In this document: positions 20,023 through 27,880 of the stretch, piece by piece
Layout of the letters: every line of letters begins with the position of its first letter
Position numbering within the stretch: the first letter of the stretch is position 1
Assembly (NCBI RefSeq): GCF_004340905.1
Contig: NZ_SLXD01000010.1
Span: forward strand, 186,001 to 250,000
Direction: 5' to 3'
From: Rubrivivax gelatinosus
GTDB taxonomy: Bacteria > Pseudomonadota > Gammaproteobacteria > Burkholderiales > Burkholderiaceae_C
Length of the DNA stretch: 64,000 nucleotides
Notes under the pieces: generated by a model
The model's database searches: none
Seen by the model: the letters and a program-made list of their open reading frames with translations, nothing else
Told to the model about the DNA's origin: nothing
Program-made: the position numbers and the translations under genes

Positions 20023-20445
20023 ATGAACGCCCCTGCAGCCCCGGCCGTCCCGCACATGCCCCCGGCCACGCTGCCCGACGGTGCCGAACTGGTGCTGCGC
20101 GTGATGCCGATGCCCGCCGACGCCAACGCCAACGGCGACGTCTTCGGCGGCTGGATCATGGCGCAGGTGGATCTCGCCGGCGCCGTGCTGCCGGCGCGCG
20201 TGGCACGCGGCCGCATCGCGACGGTGGCCGTGAACCAGTTCGTCTTCAAGCAGCCGGTGTCGATCGGCGACCTGCTGAGCTTCTACGCCCACGTCGAACG
20301 CATCGGCAACACCTCGGTCACCGTGCACGTGCAGGTCTGGGCCGAACGCAACCCGGCCGACCCGCAGATCGTCAAGGTGACCGAGGCCAACCTGACCTAC
20401 GTCGCGATCACCGACGACGGCAAACCTCGCCAGATCCCCCGCTGA
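20023..20445 (+). CDS. Acyl-CoA thioesterase, YciA-like hotdog protein
   Basis: 140 residues, one hotdog domain. It contains the family core NANGDVFGGWIMAQVD (about 34-49) with the catalytic Asp and the helix LAGAVLPARVA. Hydrolyses acyl-CoA esters in the cytoplasm; YciA types are broad-range and hexameric. The ATG at 20023 follows CCTGGAG. Convergent with the histidine kinase; a long GC hairpin lies between. Confidence 0.9.
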   Translation: MNAPAAPAVPHMPPATLPDGAELVLRVMPMPADANANGDVFGGWIMAQVDLAGAVLPARVARGRIATVAVNQFVFKQPVSIGDLLSFYAHVERIGNTSVTVHVQVWAERNPADPQIVKVTEANLTYVAITDDGKPRQIPR

Positions 20446-20453
20446 CACGGGAG

Positions 20454-20480
20454 CCCCCGGCCGCCTGGCGGCCGCCGGGG
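20454..20480. terminator. Bidirectional GC hairpin between convergent genes
   Basis: CCCCGG...CCGGGG with an inner CGCC/GGCG pairing forms a long stem just after the thioesterase stop and just after the histidine kinase stop on the other strand. No T tract; probably a shared terminator. Confidence 0.55.
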
Positions 20481-20486
20481 ACGCCA

Positions 20487-21992
20487 TCACGCCGGCAGCA
20501 CCACCCTCACCGCCAGCCCGCCGAGCGCCGCCGAGCGCGTGACCTCGCACTGCGCGTGGTGCAGCGCGACGATGCGCCGCACGATGGACCAGCCCAGGCC
20601 GCTGCCGCTGGCGTCCTGGCCGAGCACGCGGAAGAACCGTTCGCCCAGGCGCACGATGTCGGCCTCGGCCATGCCCGGGCCGCTGTCCTCGACGGTCAGC
20701 ACGACGGTGCTGCCGTGGCGCGCGAGCGTGGCGCGCACCGTCGCGCCGGCCGGGCTGTAGCGCAGCGCGTTCTCGACCAGGTTGCGGATCAGCACCGACA
20801 AGAGCGCCTCGACGCCGTCGACACGCAGCTCGTCGTCGGCCTCCAGCTCGAGCTGCTGGCGGCGCGCCAGCGCCTGCGGCGCCAGCGCCGCCGCGACGCG
20901 GCGCGCGACCACGGCCAGCGCCACCGGCGCGGTGGCCGGCGCCTGGGCCCCGGCGTCCAGCCGCGCCAGCGTCAGCAGCTGCTCGACCAGGCGCACGGCG
21001 CGGTCGCAGCCTTCGATCGTGGCCTGCAGCGCGTGGCGGCGGCGTTCGCCGTCGGCTTCGCCCAGCGCCACCTGGGCCTGGGTGCGGATCGCCGCGATCG
21101 GCGTGCGCAGCTCGTGCGCGGCGTCGGCGGTGAAGCGGCGCTCGGTCTCGAGCATGCGTGCGATGCGCTCGAACAGGCCGTTGAGCTCGTCGATCATCGG
21201 CCGCATCTCGCTCGGCGCGTCGGCCACCTCGACCGGCTCCAGCGCCTGGGGCTCGCGATCGGCCAGCGTCGCGCCCAGCCGGCGCAGCGGCGCGGTGCCG
21301 GCGCGCACCGCCCACCAGACGCCCAGCCCGAGCAGCGGCAGGCCCAGCGCCAGCGGCCACAGCGTGCCCCACAGCAGCGCGCCGAGGATCGAGCGGCGCG
21401 AGTCCAGGTGCTCGACGACGAAGACCTGCACGTCGCGCTCGGCGCCGCGGGCGCTGAACAGCCGCCACAGCTGGCCGTCGATGCGCACCAGGCCGAAGCC
21501 GTCGCGCTCGTCGCGCAGCGGCCGCCCGCCCGGGCCCAGGCCGTCGAGCCGGGTCTCGGGTGCATTGGCCGAGCGCTGCACCAGCCGACCTTCGTGCCAG
21601 ACCTGGAAGGCCACGCGCGGCGAGTAGTGGCGCAGCGCGGCGATGGCGAAGCGGTCGTCGTCGTCGTGGTCGTGGCGCTGGCGCCGGGCCTCGCGCTTGG
21701 CGGCGTGGCGCGCCGCGTGTTCGGCATCACGCGCCTCGCGCCGGCGCTCCTCGCGGGCGCGCTCGCGGTCGTCGTCGTCGTCATCGTCGTCGTCCGCGTC
21801 CTCGATCGTGCGCACCTGCTGGGCGACGAGCAGCGTCGCGGCCTGCGCGAGGTGGGCGTCAAGCAGCTCGCTCAGCTCGCGGCGCGTGTCGCGGAAGCTG
21901 ATGGCCAGCGTCGCCAGCCAGAGCACGATCACCAGGCCCAGCACCAGCAGCAGCAGCCGGCCCTGCAGCGAACGCGGCACGAGGCGCTTCAT
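20487..21992 (-). CDS. Sensor histidine kinase (QseC-like) with Asp/His-rich periplasmic insert
   Basis: 501 residues. Helix 1 about 12-31, a periplasmic sensor region to about 200, helix 2 about 203-229, then HAMP, HisKA (HELRTP, phospho-His293) and the ATPase domain (N box NLVENALRY, G1 DSGPGM, and GSGLG). The periplasmic part opens with an unusual insert at about residues 64-114: a run of nine Asp (67-75), a basic/acidic Arg/Glu/His section, then HDHDDDD. Overlaps the response-regulator gene by one base. Last gene of the SHP/DHC operon. Confidence 0.93.
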   Translation of the reverse strand: MKRLVPRSLQGRLLLLVLGLVIVLWLATLAISFRDTRRELSELLDAHLAQAATLLVAQQVRTIEDADDDDDDDDDRERAREERRREARDAEHAARHAAKREARRQRHDHDDDDRFAIAALRHYSPRVAFQVWHEGRLVQRSANAPETRLDGLGPGGRPLRDERDGFGLVRIDGQLWRLFSARGAERDVQVFVVEHLDSRRSILGALLWGTLWPLALGLPLLGLGVWWAVRAGTAPLRRLGATLADREPQALEPVEVADAPSEMRPMIDELNGLFERIARMLETERRFTADAAHELRTPIAAIRTQAQVALGEADGERRRHALQATIEGCDRAVRLVEQLLTLARLDAGAQAPATAPVALAVVARRVAAALAPQALARRQQLELEADDELRVDGVEALLSVLIRNLVENALRYSPAGATVRATLARHGSTVVLTVEDSGPGMAEADIVRLGERFFRVLGQDASGSGLGWSIVRRIVALHHAQCEVTRSAALGGLAVRVVLPA

Positions 21993-22648
21993 CAGCCGGG
22001 CAGCAGGTAGCCGACGCCGCGCACGGTCTGCACGAGCTCGGCGCCGAGCTTGCGCCGCAGGTGGTGCACGTGCACCTCGACGGCGTTGCTCTCGACCTCG
22101 CGGCCCCAGCGGTACAGGTGCTGCTCGAGCTGCTCGCGCGTCAGCACGCGCCCGGCATTGAGCATCAGCGCGTGCAGCAGGTCGAACTCGCGCTGCGACA
22201 GCACCACCGGCTCGCCGGCACGCGTGACGGTGCGCGCCGCCGGGTCGAGCACGACCTCGCCGGCGGCCAGCAGGTCCTGCGTCTGGCCGTGGGCGCGGCG
22301 GATCAGCGCGCGCAGCCGGGCGGCGAGTTCGTCCAGGTCCACCGGCTTGACGACGTAGTCGTCGGCGCCGCCGTCCAGGCCGAGCACGCGGTCGCTGACC
22401 GCGTCGCGCGCGGTCAGCACCAGCACCGGCAGGCGCACGCCGGCACGGCGGGTCTCGGCCAGCACCTCCAGGCCGTCCTTGCGCGGCAGGCCCAGGTCGA
22501 GCACCGCGGCGGCGTGCACCGCCGAGCGCAGCTCGCGCGACGCGGCCTCGCCGTCGCGCACCCAGTCGACCTGGAAGCCGGCTTGCGTGAGCCCGGCGCG
22601 CAGGCCGTCGCCGAGCAGCGGATCGTCTTCGACGAGCAGGATGCGCAT
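21992..22648 (-). CDS. OmpR-family response regulator (QseB/PmrA-like)
   Basis: 218 residues: receiver domain with phospho-acceptor Asp51, the lysine in DDYVVKPVD, and a winged-helix DNA-binding domain ending VQTVRGVGYLLPG. Works with the histidine kinase that follows it. It lies 10 bases after the cytochrome b561 gene, so the two-component pair and the cytochromes are probably one transcript and the pair may control this operon. Confidence 0.93.
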   Translation of the reverse strand: MRILLVEDDPLLGDGLRAGLTQAGFQVDWVRDGEAASRELRSAVHAAAVLDLGLPRKDGLEVLAETRRAGVRLPVLVLTARDAVSDRVLGLDGGADDYVVKPVDLDELAARLRALIRRAHGQTQDLLAAGEVVLDPAARTVTRAGEPVVLSQREFDLLHALMLNAGRVLTREQLEQHLYRWGREVESNAVEVHVHHLRRKLGAELVQTVRGVGYLLPG

Positions 22649-22658
22649 GGTGTGGATG

Positions 22659-23357
22659 CTAGTCCTCGTCGTCGTCGCCGCGAGCGATCGGGCCGGCGCT
22701 TGCCGGCGCGGCGTCGGCGCCTGGGGCGGCGGCGTCGCGCCACTGCAGCACCCAGAAGCCCAGCACCGCGGCCAGGATCAGCGCCGCGACGCTGCGCCAC
22801 GACGAGCGGATGGCCTGCTCCGGCGGCGCGATCTTCAGGCCGTCGACCATGCTGCGCGGCAGGTTCTCGCCGGTCATGCGGCTGGCCAGCAGCACGCCGA
22901 CGACGTGGGCGATGGCGGTCAGCAGGAAGACGTTGGCCGCCAGCTCGTGCAGCTCCTCGACCCATTCGCCGCCGAGGTCCTGCTGCAGCGCCCAGCCGCT
23001 GGCGCCGAGCACCAGGCCCAGCACCAGCAGCACGACGATCGCCAGCGCGCTGGCCGGGTTGTGGCCGACGTGGTGCTCGGGCGTGCGCCGGGCGACGTTC
23101 TTCAGGTAGCGCAGCACCGCGCCCGGCCCGGTGACGAAGTCGCCGAAACGCGCGTGGCGCGTGCCGACCAGGCCCCAGACCAGGCGCCAGACGATCAGCC
23201 CGGCGAGCGTGTAGCCCAGCGTCTCATGCAGCAGCGCCTGGCGCTCGCTTTCGGACGTCAGCCAGGCACCGGCGAAGCAGACGACGATGAGCCCGTGGAA
23301 CAGGCGCACCGGCAGGTCCCAGACCAGGCGGCGCTGGCGGTCGTTGGAAGCGTTCAT
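22659..23357 (-). CDS. Cytochrome b561-type membrane protein
   Basis: 232 residues, four or five hydrophobic helices with helix-embedded histidines (FHGLIVVCF, LHETLGYTLAG, LHELAANVFLLTAIAHVVGV) expected to bind b hemes, as in Ni/Fe-hydrogenase-type cytochrome b. Likely passes electrons between the quinone pool and the neighbouring DHC. ATG overlaps the DHC stop. The extreme C-terminus is acidic (GDDDED), facing the same compositional trend as the kinase insert. Confidence 0.9.
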   Translation of the reverse strand: MNASNDRQRRLVWDLPVRLFHGLIVVCFAGAWLTSESERQALLHETLGYTLAGLIVWRLVWGLVGTRHARFGDFVTGPGAVLRYLKNVARRTPEHHVGHNPASALAIVVLLVLGLVLGASGWALQQDLGGEWVEELHELAANVFLLTAIAHVVGVLLASRMTGENLPRSMVDGLKIAPPEQAIRSSWRSVAALILAAVLGFWVLQWRDAAAPGADAAPASAGPIARGDDDED

Positions 23358-23896
23358 TTCGGGATCTTCACGTCGTGTTCCTCGAAGTCGCCCTGTTCGG
23401 CGCGCGGGTGGCAGGCGGCGCAGTTGGCGGGGCTGCCGACGGCCTTGCGCTGCCAGACCGAGGCCCGCAGCTCGTCGTGCTTGCGCTCGAACCAGGCGCT
23501 GCGCGTGATGCGGTCCTCGGGCGGGGTGCTGCGCGTGCGGCGGCTGGCGTGGGTGTCCAGCCAGGCGGCGATCGTCTTCTGCGTCGCGGCGTCGAGCGAG
23601 GCGTCGCTGCCGTAGTGCTGGTCCAGGCCGGCCATCACGCGTTTCCAGGACTCGGCCGGCAGCATGCCGGGCGGATAGGCGACGTGGCATGAGCCGCCGC
23701 ATTCCTGCTCGTAGGCCGGCAGCGCGGCAACGGCGGCGCGGCGGCCGTCGCGGTCGCCGTGTTCTCGGCGCTCGTGGCGTTCGTGTTCTTCGTCGCCGTG
23801 GCGGTGCGCCCACGCCGCCGCACCGCCGGCCAGGCCGGCGACGAGCAGCGCGGCGGTGGCCAGCGCGATGCCCCGGGTGGAGAGGAGTCGCTTCAT
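23354..23896 (-). CDS. Diheme cytochrome c (DHC)
   Basis: 180 residues, signal peptide about 1-30, then a His/Glu/Arg-rich stretch (31-50). Heme site 2 is a normal CAACH at 159-163. Heme site 1 reads CGGSCH (Cys66, Cys70, His71), i.e. three residues between the cysteines instead of two; the surrounding YPPGMLPAESW is the standard DHC signature. Overlaps the b561 gene by 4 bases and follows SHP by 7. In other bacteria DHC reduces SHP. Confidence 0.92.
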   Translation of the reverse strand: MKRLLSTRGIALATAALLVAGLAGGAAAWAHRHGDEEHERHERREHGDRDGRRAAVAALPAYEQECGGSCHVAYPPGMLPAESWKRVMAGLDQHYGSDASLDAATQKTIAAWLDTHASRRTRSTPPEDRITRSAWFERKHDELRASVWQRKAVGSPANCAACHPRAEQGDFEEHDVKIPK

Positions 23897-23903
23897 GCAG
23901 GCC

Positions 23904-24335
23904 TCACTTCAGCGTCAGCAGCCAGGCCAGCACGTCGGCCTTCTCGGCCGGGGTGCAGGCGCGTTCGAGCACGTCCTTGCAGTTGCGGCGGAACCACTTC
24001 TCGACCTTGGCCTCGTCGCTGAAGCGCTTGGCGTTGGCCGCCGGCGCCAGCGGCGCGATCGTGCGGTGGGTGCTGGCGTGACGGCCTTCGGCGGTGGGGC
24101 GCTCGCCGTGGCAGGAAGCGCAGCTCCAGTCGTTGGCGTGGCGCGCCGCGTACCACTGCTGGCCGCGCGCGGCGTCGGGCGCGCGGCCGGCTTCGGCGGC
24201 GTAGCGCGCCAGCAGGTCCTGCGGCGCGGCCAGCGCCGGGCAGGCCGACAGCACGGCGACGACGGCGACCGTGGTGGTGGCGACGACGGCGCGCGAGGGC
24301 AGGCGGAATCGGCGGGATCGGGACGGGTGGTTCAT
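23904..24335 (-). CDS. SHP-type monoheme cytochrome c (DUF1924)
   Basis: 143 residues with an N-terminal signal segment (about 15-37), heme motif CASCH at 72-76, and a C-terminal pair of cysteines in FRRNCKDVLERACTP. Sphaeroides heme protein (SHP) is a high-spin cytochrome that binds oxygen or nitrogen oxides, with an Asn as the weak axial ligand; the Asn before the first of these cysteines is the likely candidate. First gene of the five-gene cytochrome/two-component operon. Confidence 0.88.
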   Translation of the reverse strand: MNHPSRSRRFRLPSRAVVATTTVAVVAVLSACPALAAPQDLLARYAAEAGRAPDAARGQQWYAARHANDWSCASCHGERPTAEGRHASTHRTIAPLAPAANAKRFSDEAKVEKWFRRNCKDVLERACTPAEKADVLAWLLTLK

Positions 24336-24412
24336 GGCAGCTCTCCTTGGAACGGGATGCTGCCCAGGCCGTCTTAGGGTCCTCTTAAGCTCCGGGCGCC
24401 TAGAATCGCGCC

Positions 24413-24530
24413 CGCATCGTCATCGGGGAGTAGCCGCCCTGCCCTCGCGGCAAGGGGTCCGCGCCAACACGCTTGGTCCTTCGGGGCCATGGTCCGGACA
24501 GCTCCCAGCCTGGCAAGACCGCTGACTGCG
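24413..24530 (+). promoter_or_regulatory. yybP-ykoY (Mn2+-sensing) riboswitch aptamer
   Basis: The conserved aptamer words are present: GGGGAGTAGC at 24425-24434, CAACACGC near 24469, and CCTGGCAAGACC near 24509-24520. The closing helix pairs CGC/GTCA (24413-24422) with TGAC/GCG (24523-24530). TAGAAT at 24401-24406 is a plausible -10 box that would start transcription at about 24413. This class binds Mn2+ and turns on Mn export genes, and the next gene is such an exporter. The following GC-rich hairpin-forming DNA to 24599 is probably the expression platform. Confidence 0.9.
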
Positions 24531-24599
24531 CCGCCTCCGGATCGGGCCGGGTCGCGGCGTGGTCACGCCCTGGTCTGCGGCCCGTTTCGGATTCGTCCC

Positions 24600-25169
24600 T
24601 TGGAAGCCTTCCTGATCTCCACCGGCCTCGTCGCGCTCGGCGAAATGGGCGACAAGACGCAGCTGCTGGCGATGCTGCTGGCCGCACGTTTCAAGCGCCC
24701 GGTGCCCATCATCCTCGGTGTGCTCGTCGCCACGCTGGTCAACCACGCCCTGGCCGGCGTGGTCGGCGACACCGTCGCACGCTGGATGGGGCCGGACCTG
24801 CTGCGCTGGGTGATCGGCGGCAGCTTCCTCGCGATGGCGGTGTGGATGCTGATCCCCGACGAAGCCGACGAGGTCGAAGGCGGCACGGCTCGCTTCGGCG
24901 TCTTCGGCACGACGGTGATCGCGTTCTTCCTCGCCGAGATGGGCGACAAGACGCAGATCGCGACCGTCGCGCTGGCGGCCCGTTTCAGCGATCTGTGGGC
25001 GGTGGTCGCCGGCACCACCTTCGGCATGATGCTGGCCAACGTGCCGGCGGTCTTCTTCGGCGACCGCGTCAGCCGCCTGGTGCCGATGCGCGTCGTGCAC
25101 GCGATCAGCGCGGCGATCTTCGCGCTGCTGGGCGTACTGACGCTGCTGAACGTCGGCCGGTTCTTTTGA
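24600..25169 (+). CDS. Manganese exporter of the GDT1/TMEM165 (UPF0016) family
   Basis: 189 residues with six hydrophobic helices in two homologous halves, each carrying the cation motif: GEMGDKTQ near residue 15 and AEMGDKTQ near residue 115. Family members export Mn2+ (and Ca2+ in eukaryotes). I chose TTG at 24600 because the family N-terminus is xEAFLISTGLVALGEMGDKTQ; the ATG at 24489 lies inside the riboswitch and would add a disordered lead. The riboswitch upstream supports both the start and the Mn role. Confidence 0.9.
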   Translation: MEAFLISTGLVALGEMGDKTQLLAMLLAARFKRPVPIILGVLVATLVNHALAGVVGDTVARWMGPDLLRWVIGGSFLAMAVWMLIPDEADEVEGGTARFGVFGTTVIAFFLAEMGDKTQIATVALAARFSDLWAVVAGTTFGMMLANVPAVFFGDRVSRLVPMRVVHAISAAIFALLGVLTLLNVGRFF

Positions 25170-25249
25170 GCGGTCAACGAGCCAGAGCAGGCACCAAGTC
25201 GCCGGCCATCAAGCTTCCCGCCACGGACCGGCTTTGCCGGGGCGTCGGC

Positions 25250-25294
25250 GGACGGCCCCCTCGGGGGGTAGCGAGCGAATGCGAGCTTGGGGGC
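25250..25294. repeat. REP-like palindromic intergenic motif / shared terminator
   Basis: CCCCC-TC-GGGGGG, then GCGAGCGAATGCGAGC and CTTGGGGGCT, form nested hairpins between the convergent Mn exporter and dehydrogenase genes. This style of motif recurs between genes in many Burkholderiales genomes. Likely a terminator for both genes. No second copy is in the window. Confidence 0.6.
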
Positions 25295-26137
25295 TCAATC
25301 AATGAAGAAGTCGGGGATGAACTGTTTTGTCCCCGGGGCGACGGCGTAAGGGTCGAGATCGGTCACGCCGTTCGCGGCCAGCAGCTCGTCGTCGATGAAG
25401 AAGTTGCCGGTCGTCGCCTTGGCATCGCTGGTCAGGATGAACCAGGCGGCGTCGGCCAGGATCTCCGGCTTGCGGCAGAGCCTGACGTCGACGCCCGGGA
25501 TCATCTGCAGCGCCGCGGTGGCGATCGCGGTGCGCGGCCACAGGCTGTTGACGGCGATGCCCAGCGGGCGGAACTCGCCGGCGTGGCCCAGCGTGCACTC
25601 GCTCATGCCGTACTTGGCCATCGTGTAGGCGACGTGGCCCTTGAACCAGTGCTCGCGCATCGACAGCGGCGGGCTCATGTTCAGCACGTGCGGGTTGCGC
25701 CCGGCGCGTGCGCTGGCGGTCAGCGCCGGCAGACAGGCCTGGGTGCAGGCGTAGGTGCCGCGCACGTTGACGCCGAACATCAGGTCGAAGCGCTTCATGG
25801 GCGTCGCCGCGGTCGGCGTCAGGCTGATCGCGCTGGCGTTGTTGACCAGGATGTCGATGCCGCCGAAACGCTCGACGGCCGCGGCCACCGCGGCGGCGAC
25901 GGCCGCGTCGTCGCGGATGTCGGTCGGCACGGCCAGCGCCTGGCCGCCGGCGGCGCGCACCTGCTCGGCGGCCTCGTGCACGGTGCCGGGCAGCTTGGGG
26001 TTCGGGTCGCTCGTCTTGGCGACGAGCACGACGTTGGCGCCGTCTCGCGCCGCACGCAGCGCGATCGCCAGGCCGATGCCCCGGCTGGCGCCGGTGATGA
26101 ACAGCGTGCGGCCCTGCAGGCTGCGGGTTGGGTTCAT
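25295..26137 (-). CDS. Short-chain dehydrogenase/reductase (HSDL2-like)
   Basis: 280 residues, classical SDR fold: cofactor motif TGASRGIG (about 15-22), NNAS, and the catalytic YTMAK. The C-terminal WPRTAIATAAL and the extended SKTSDPNPKLPGTVHEAA-type insertion after the second strand resemble the HSDL2 group. NAD(P)H-dependent; substrate unknown, possibly a fatty acyl or ketone compound given the neighbours. Its ATG overlaps the SGNH hydrolase stop by 4 bases. Confidence 0.88.
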   Translation of the reverse strand: MNPTRSLQGRTLFITGASRGIGLAIALRAARDGANVVLVAKTSDPNPKLPGTVHEAAEQVRAAGGQALAVPTDIRDDAAVAAAVAAAVERFGGIDILVNNASAISLTPTAATPMKRFDLMFGVNVRGTYACTQACLPALTASARAGRNPHVLNMSPPLSMREHWFKGHVAYTMAKYGMSECTLGHAGEFRPLGIAVNSLWPRTAIATAALQMIPGVDVRLCRKPEILADAAWFILTSDAKATTGNFFIDDELLAANGVTDLDPYAVAPGTKQFIPDFFID

Positions 26138-26874
26138 GCGGTCGTCTCCTCTTTCTTTCTGATGGCCGGCCAGACCTGGCCGGCGACGTGTTCGGCGATG
26201 GCGGCCGCGCAATAGCGGTACGCCGCTTCGCCGGGGTGGAAACCGTCGGAGGCCATGACCTGGGGCTCGAGCTGCAGGCCCATGTCGACCCGCGACACAC
26301 CCGGGTAGGCCGCGGCCCAGCGGTCCAGCGCACGGTCGTGGCGCACGGCCTCGCTGCCGGCGCACCAGCGCAGCGGCTGCGGCAGGCCGGGGAACTGGTG
26401 CACCGGCGGCAGCGCGGCGAACGCGACGTGGCGCACATGCAGCGCGCCACGCAGCCAGTCGGCGAGGCGTTCACGCGCGGTGATCGCGTGGTGCATCGGC
26501 ACGCGGTCGACGATGTCGTTGACGCCGGAGACGACGACGGCGATGTCGAAGCTCGGCAGGTCTTCGCGCTGCAGCAGGTGCAGCGTCTGCGCCGTCGTCA
26601 GGCCCGAACGTGCGACCAGACGCCAGTCGACACGCGCCTGGGCACGCTCGGCGATCATTTCGGCCATCGGGTGCGCCAGCGCCGCACGCTGGTGCAGCAC
26701 GCCGACGCCGGCCGCCGACGAATCGCCGGCGATCAGCAGCCGCAAACGCGGCCCCTCGCCGCAGCTCCCGTGTCGTTCCCCGTCGGCCTCGGGCAGCTTG
26801 GGCATTCGCTGGCGGGTGTGCACGGCCTGGGCCAGCAGCAGCGGGGTCAGCATCAGCGTCACGGCACGGGACAT
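26134..26874 (-). CDS. SGNH/GDSL-type hydrolase
   Basis: 246 residues. The nucleophile block is IAGDSSAAGVGV, the Asn block is SGVNDI, and the Asp/His block is DGFHPGEAAY, all in order for an SGNH esterase. The N-terminal hydrophobic run MSRAVTLMLTPLLLAQAV could be a signal anchor. The ATG at 26874 has GGAGCC upstream; an earlier ATG at 26982 gives a basic, low-quality extension. It precedes and overlaps the dehydrogenase gene, suggesting joint use in lipid or ester breakdown. Confidence 0.85.
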   Translation of the reverse strand: MSRAVTLMLTPLLLAQAVHTRQRMPKLPEADGERHGSCGEGPRLRLLIAGDSSAAGVGVLHQRAALAHPMAEMIAERAQARVDWRLVARSGLTTAQTLHLLQREDLPSFDIAVVVSGVNDIVDRVPMHHAITARERLADWLRGALHVRHVAFAALPPVHQFPGLPQPLRWCAGSEAVRHDRALDRWAAAYPGVSRVDMGLQLEPQVMASDGFHPGEAAYRYCAAAIAEHVAGQVWPAIRKKEETTA

Positions 26875-27051
26875 GGTCGGCTCCTTCCGAAGGACGGTGG
26901 ACGGGGTCAACGCGGGGATTCGCGGCGGGCTAAAACTCCTGGCAGGGCGCCACGCGGGCGCCGGTTCGGTCGGGTCACACAATGCGAAGCGCGTGCCAGA
27001 CCGGGAATCGGTTCGAGGGGGGCGCCGTGGCGCCGCCCCCCGTTCAGACGT

Positions 27052-27825
27052 TCAGAACTTGCTGAAGTCGGGCTTGCGCTTCTGGAAGAAGGCCTGGAAA
27101 GCCTCCATCGCCTCGGGGCTGCGCAGCCGGCGCGTGAACCGTTCGCCTTCGGTGCGCATCGCCTCGAGCACCGCGGCACGCGTCGGGCCGCGCAGCAGCT
27201 GTTTGCTCTCGCGCACGGCGCCCGGCGGCAGCGCGTTGAAACGTTCGGCGACCCGGCGCGCGTGGGCGACCACTTCGCCAGCCGGCAGCACGGCGTTGGC
27301 GATGCCGCACTCCACCGCCTGCTCGGGCGTGAAGGCTTCGCCCAGCAGCAGCTTCTCGGCCGCACGCGCATGGCCCATCAGCTGCGGCACCAGCAGGCTG
27401 GACGCGAACTCGGGCACCAGCCCCAGGCTGGTGAACGGCATCGCCAACCGGGCTTCGTCGCTGACGTAGACGAAGTCGCAGTGCAGCAGCATCGTCGTGC
27501 CGATGCCGATGGCCGCGCCGGTGACGGCGGCGACAACCGGCTTGTCGCAGTTCAGCAGCGCGCGCATGAAGCGGAAGACCGGCGAGTCCATCGCCTCGGG
27601 GCCTTCGGCCGGCGGCCGCGCCATGAAGTCCTCGATGTCGTTGCCCGAGGTGAAGATCCCGGGCTGGCCGGTGATCAGCACCGCGCGCACGGCCGGGTCC
27701 GCGACCGCGGCTTCGAGTGCCGCGGCCATCGTCTCGTACATCGCGATCGTCAGCGCGTTCTTCTTCTCGGGGCGCGCGATCTCGATCGTCGCGACGCCCG
27801 CGAGCGTGGCGGTCTTGATTCTCAT
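27052..27825 (-). CDS. Enoyl-CoA hydratase/isomerase
   Basis: 257 residues of the crotonase family. The oxyanion-hole segment FTSGNDIEDFM and the second block TGAAIGIGTTMLLHCDFVY are present. The residue at the usual first catalytic position (Glu144 of classic hydratases) is not obvious, so it could be an isomerase (delta3-delta2) instead. Last gene of the beta-oxidation operon, 55 bases after the thiolase. Confidence 0.87.
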   Translation of the reverse strand: MRIKTATLAGVATIEIARPEKKNALTIAMYETMAAALEAAVADPAVRAVLITGQPGIFTSGNDIEDFMARPPAEGPEAMDSPVFRFMRALLNCDKPVVAAVTGAAIGIGTTMLLHCDFVYVSDEARLAMPFTSLGLVPEFASSLLVPQLMGHARAAEKLLLGEAFTPEQAVECGIANAVLPAGEVVAHARRVAERFNALPPGAVRESKQLLRGPTRAAVLEAMRTEGERFTRRLRSPEAMEAFQAFFQKRKPDFSKF

Positions 27826-27880
27826 GCGTGTCTCCTGTCTGGTGGTCGCGCCGCACCGCCCGCGGCGCGACCCGGGGCGA

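Noticed and set aside
15181..20445. A 1754-codon plus-strand open frame
   Set aside because: It lies opposite the glt operon, LysR and ABC genes; composition is His/Arg/Ala-rich shadow. Only its last 140 codons (from 20023) are a real gene.
24489..24599. ATG at 24489 as start of the Mn exporter
   Set aside because: It lies in the riboswitch aptamer, and residues 1-37 would be unlike the family.
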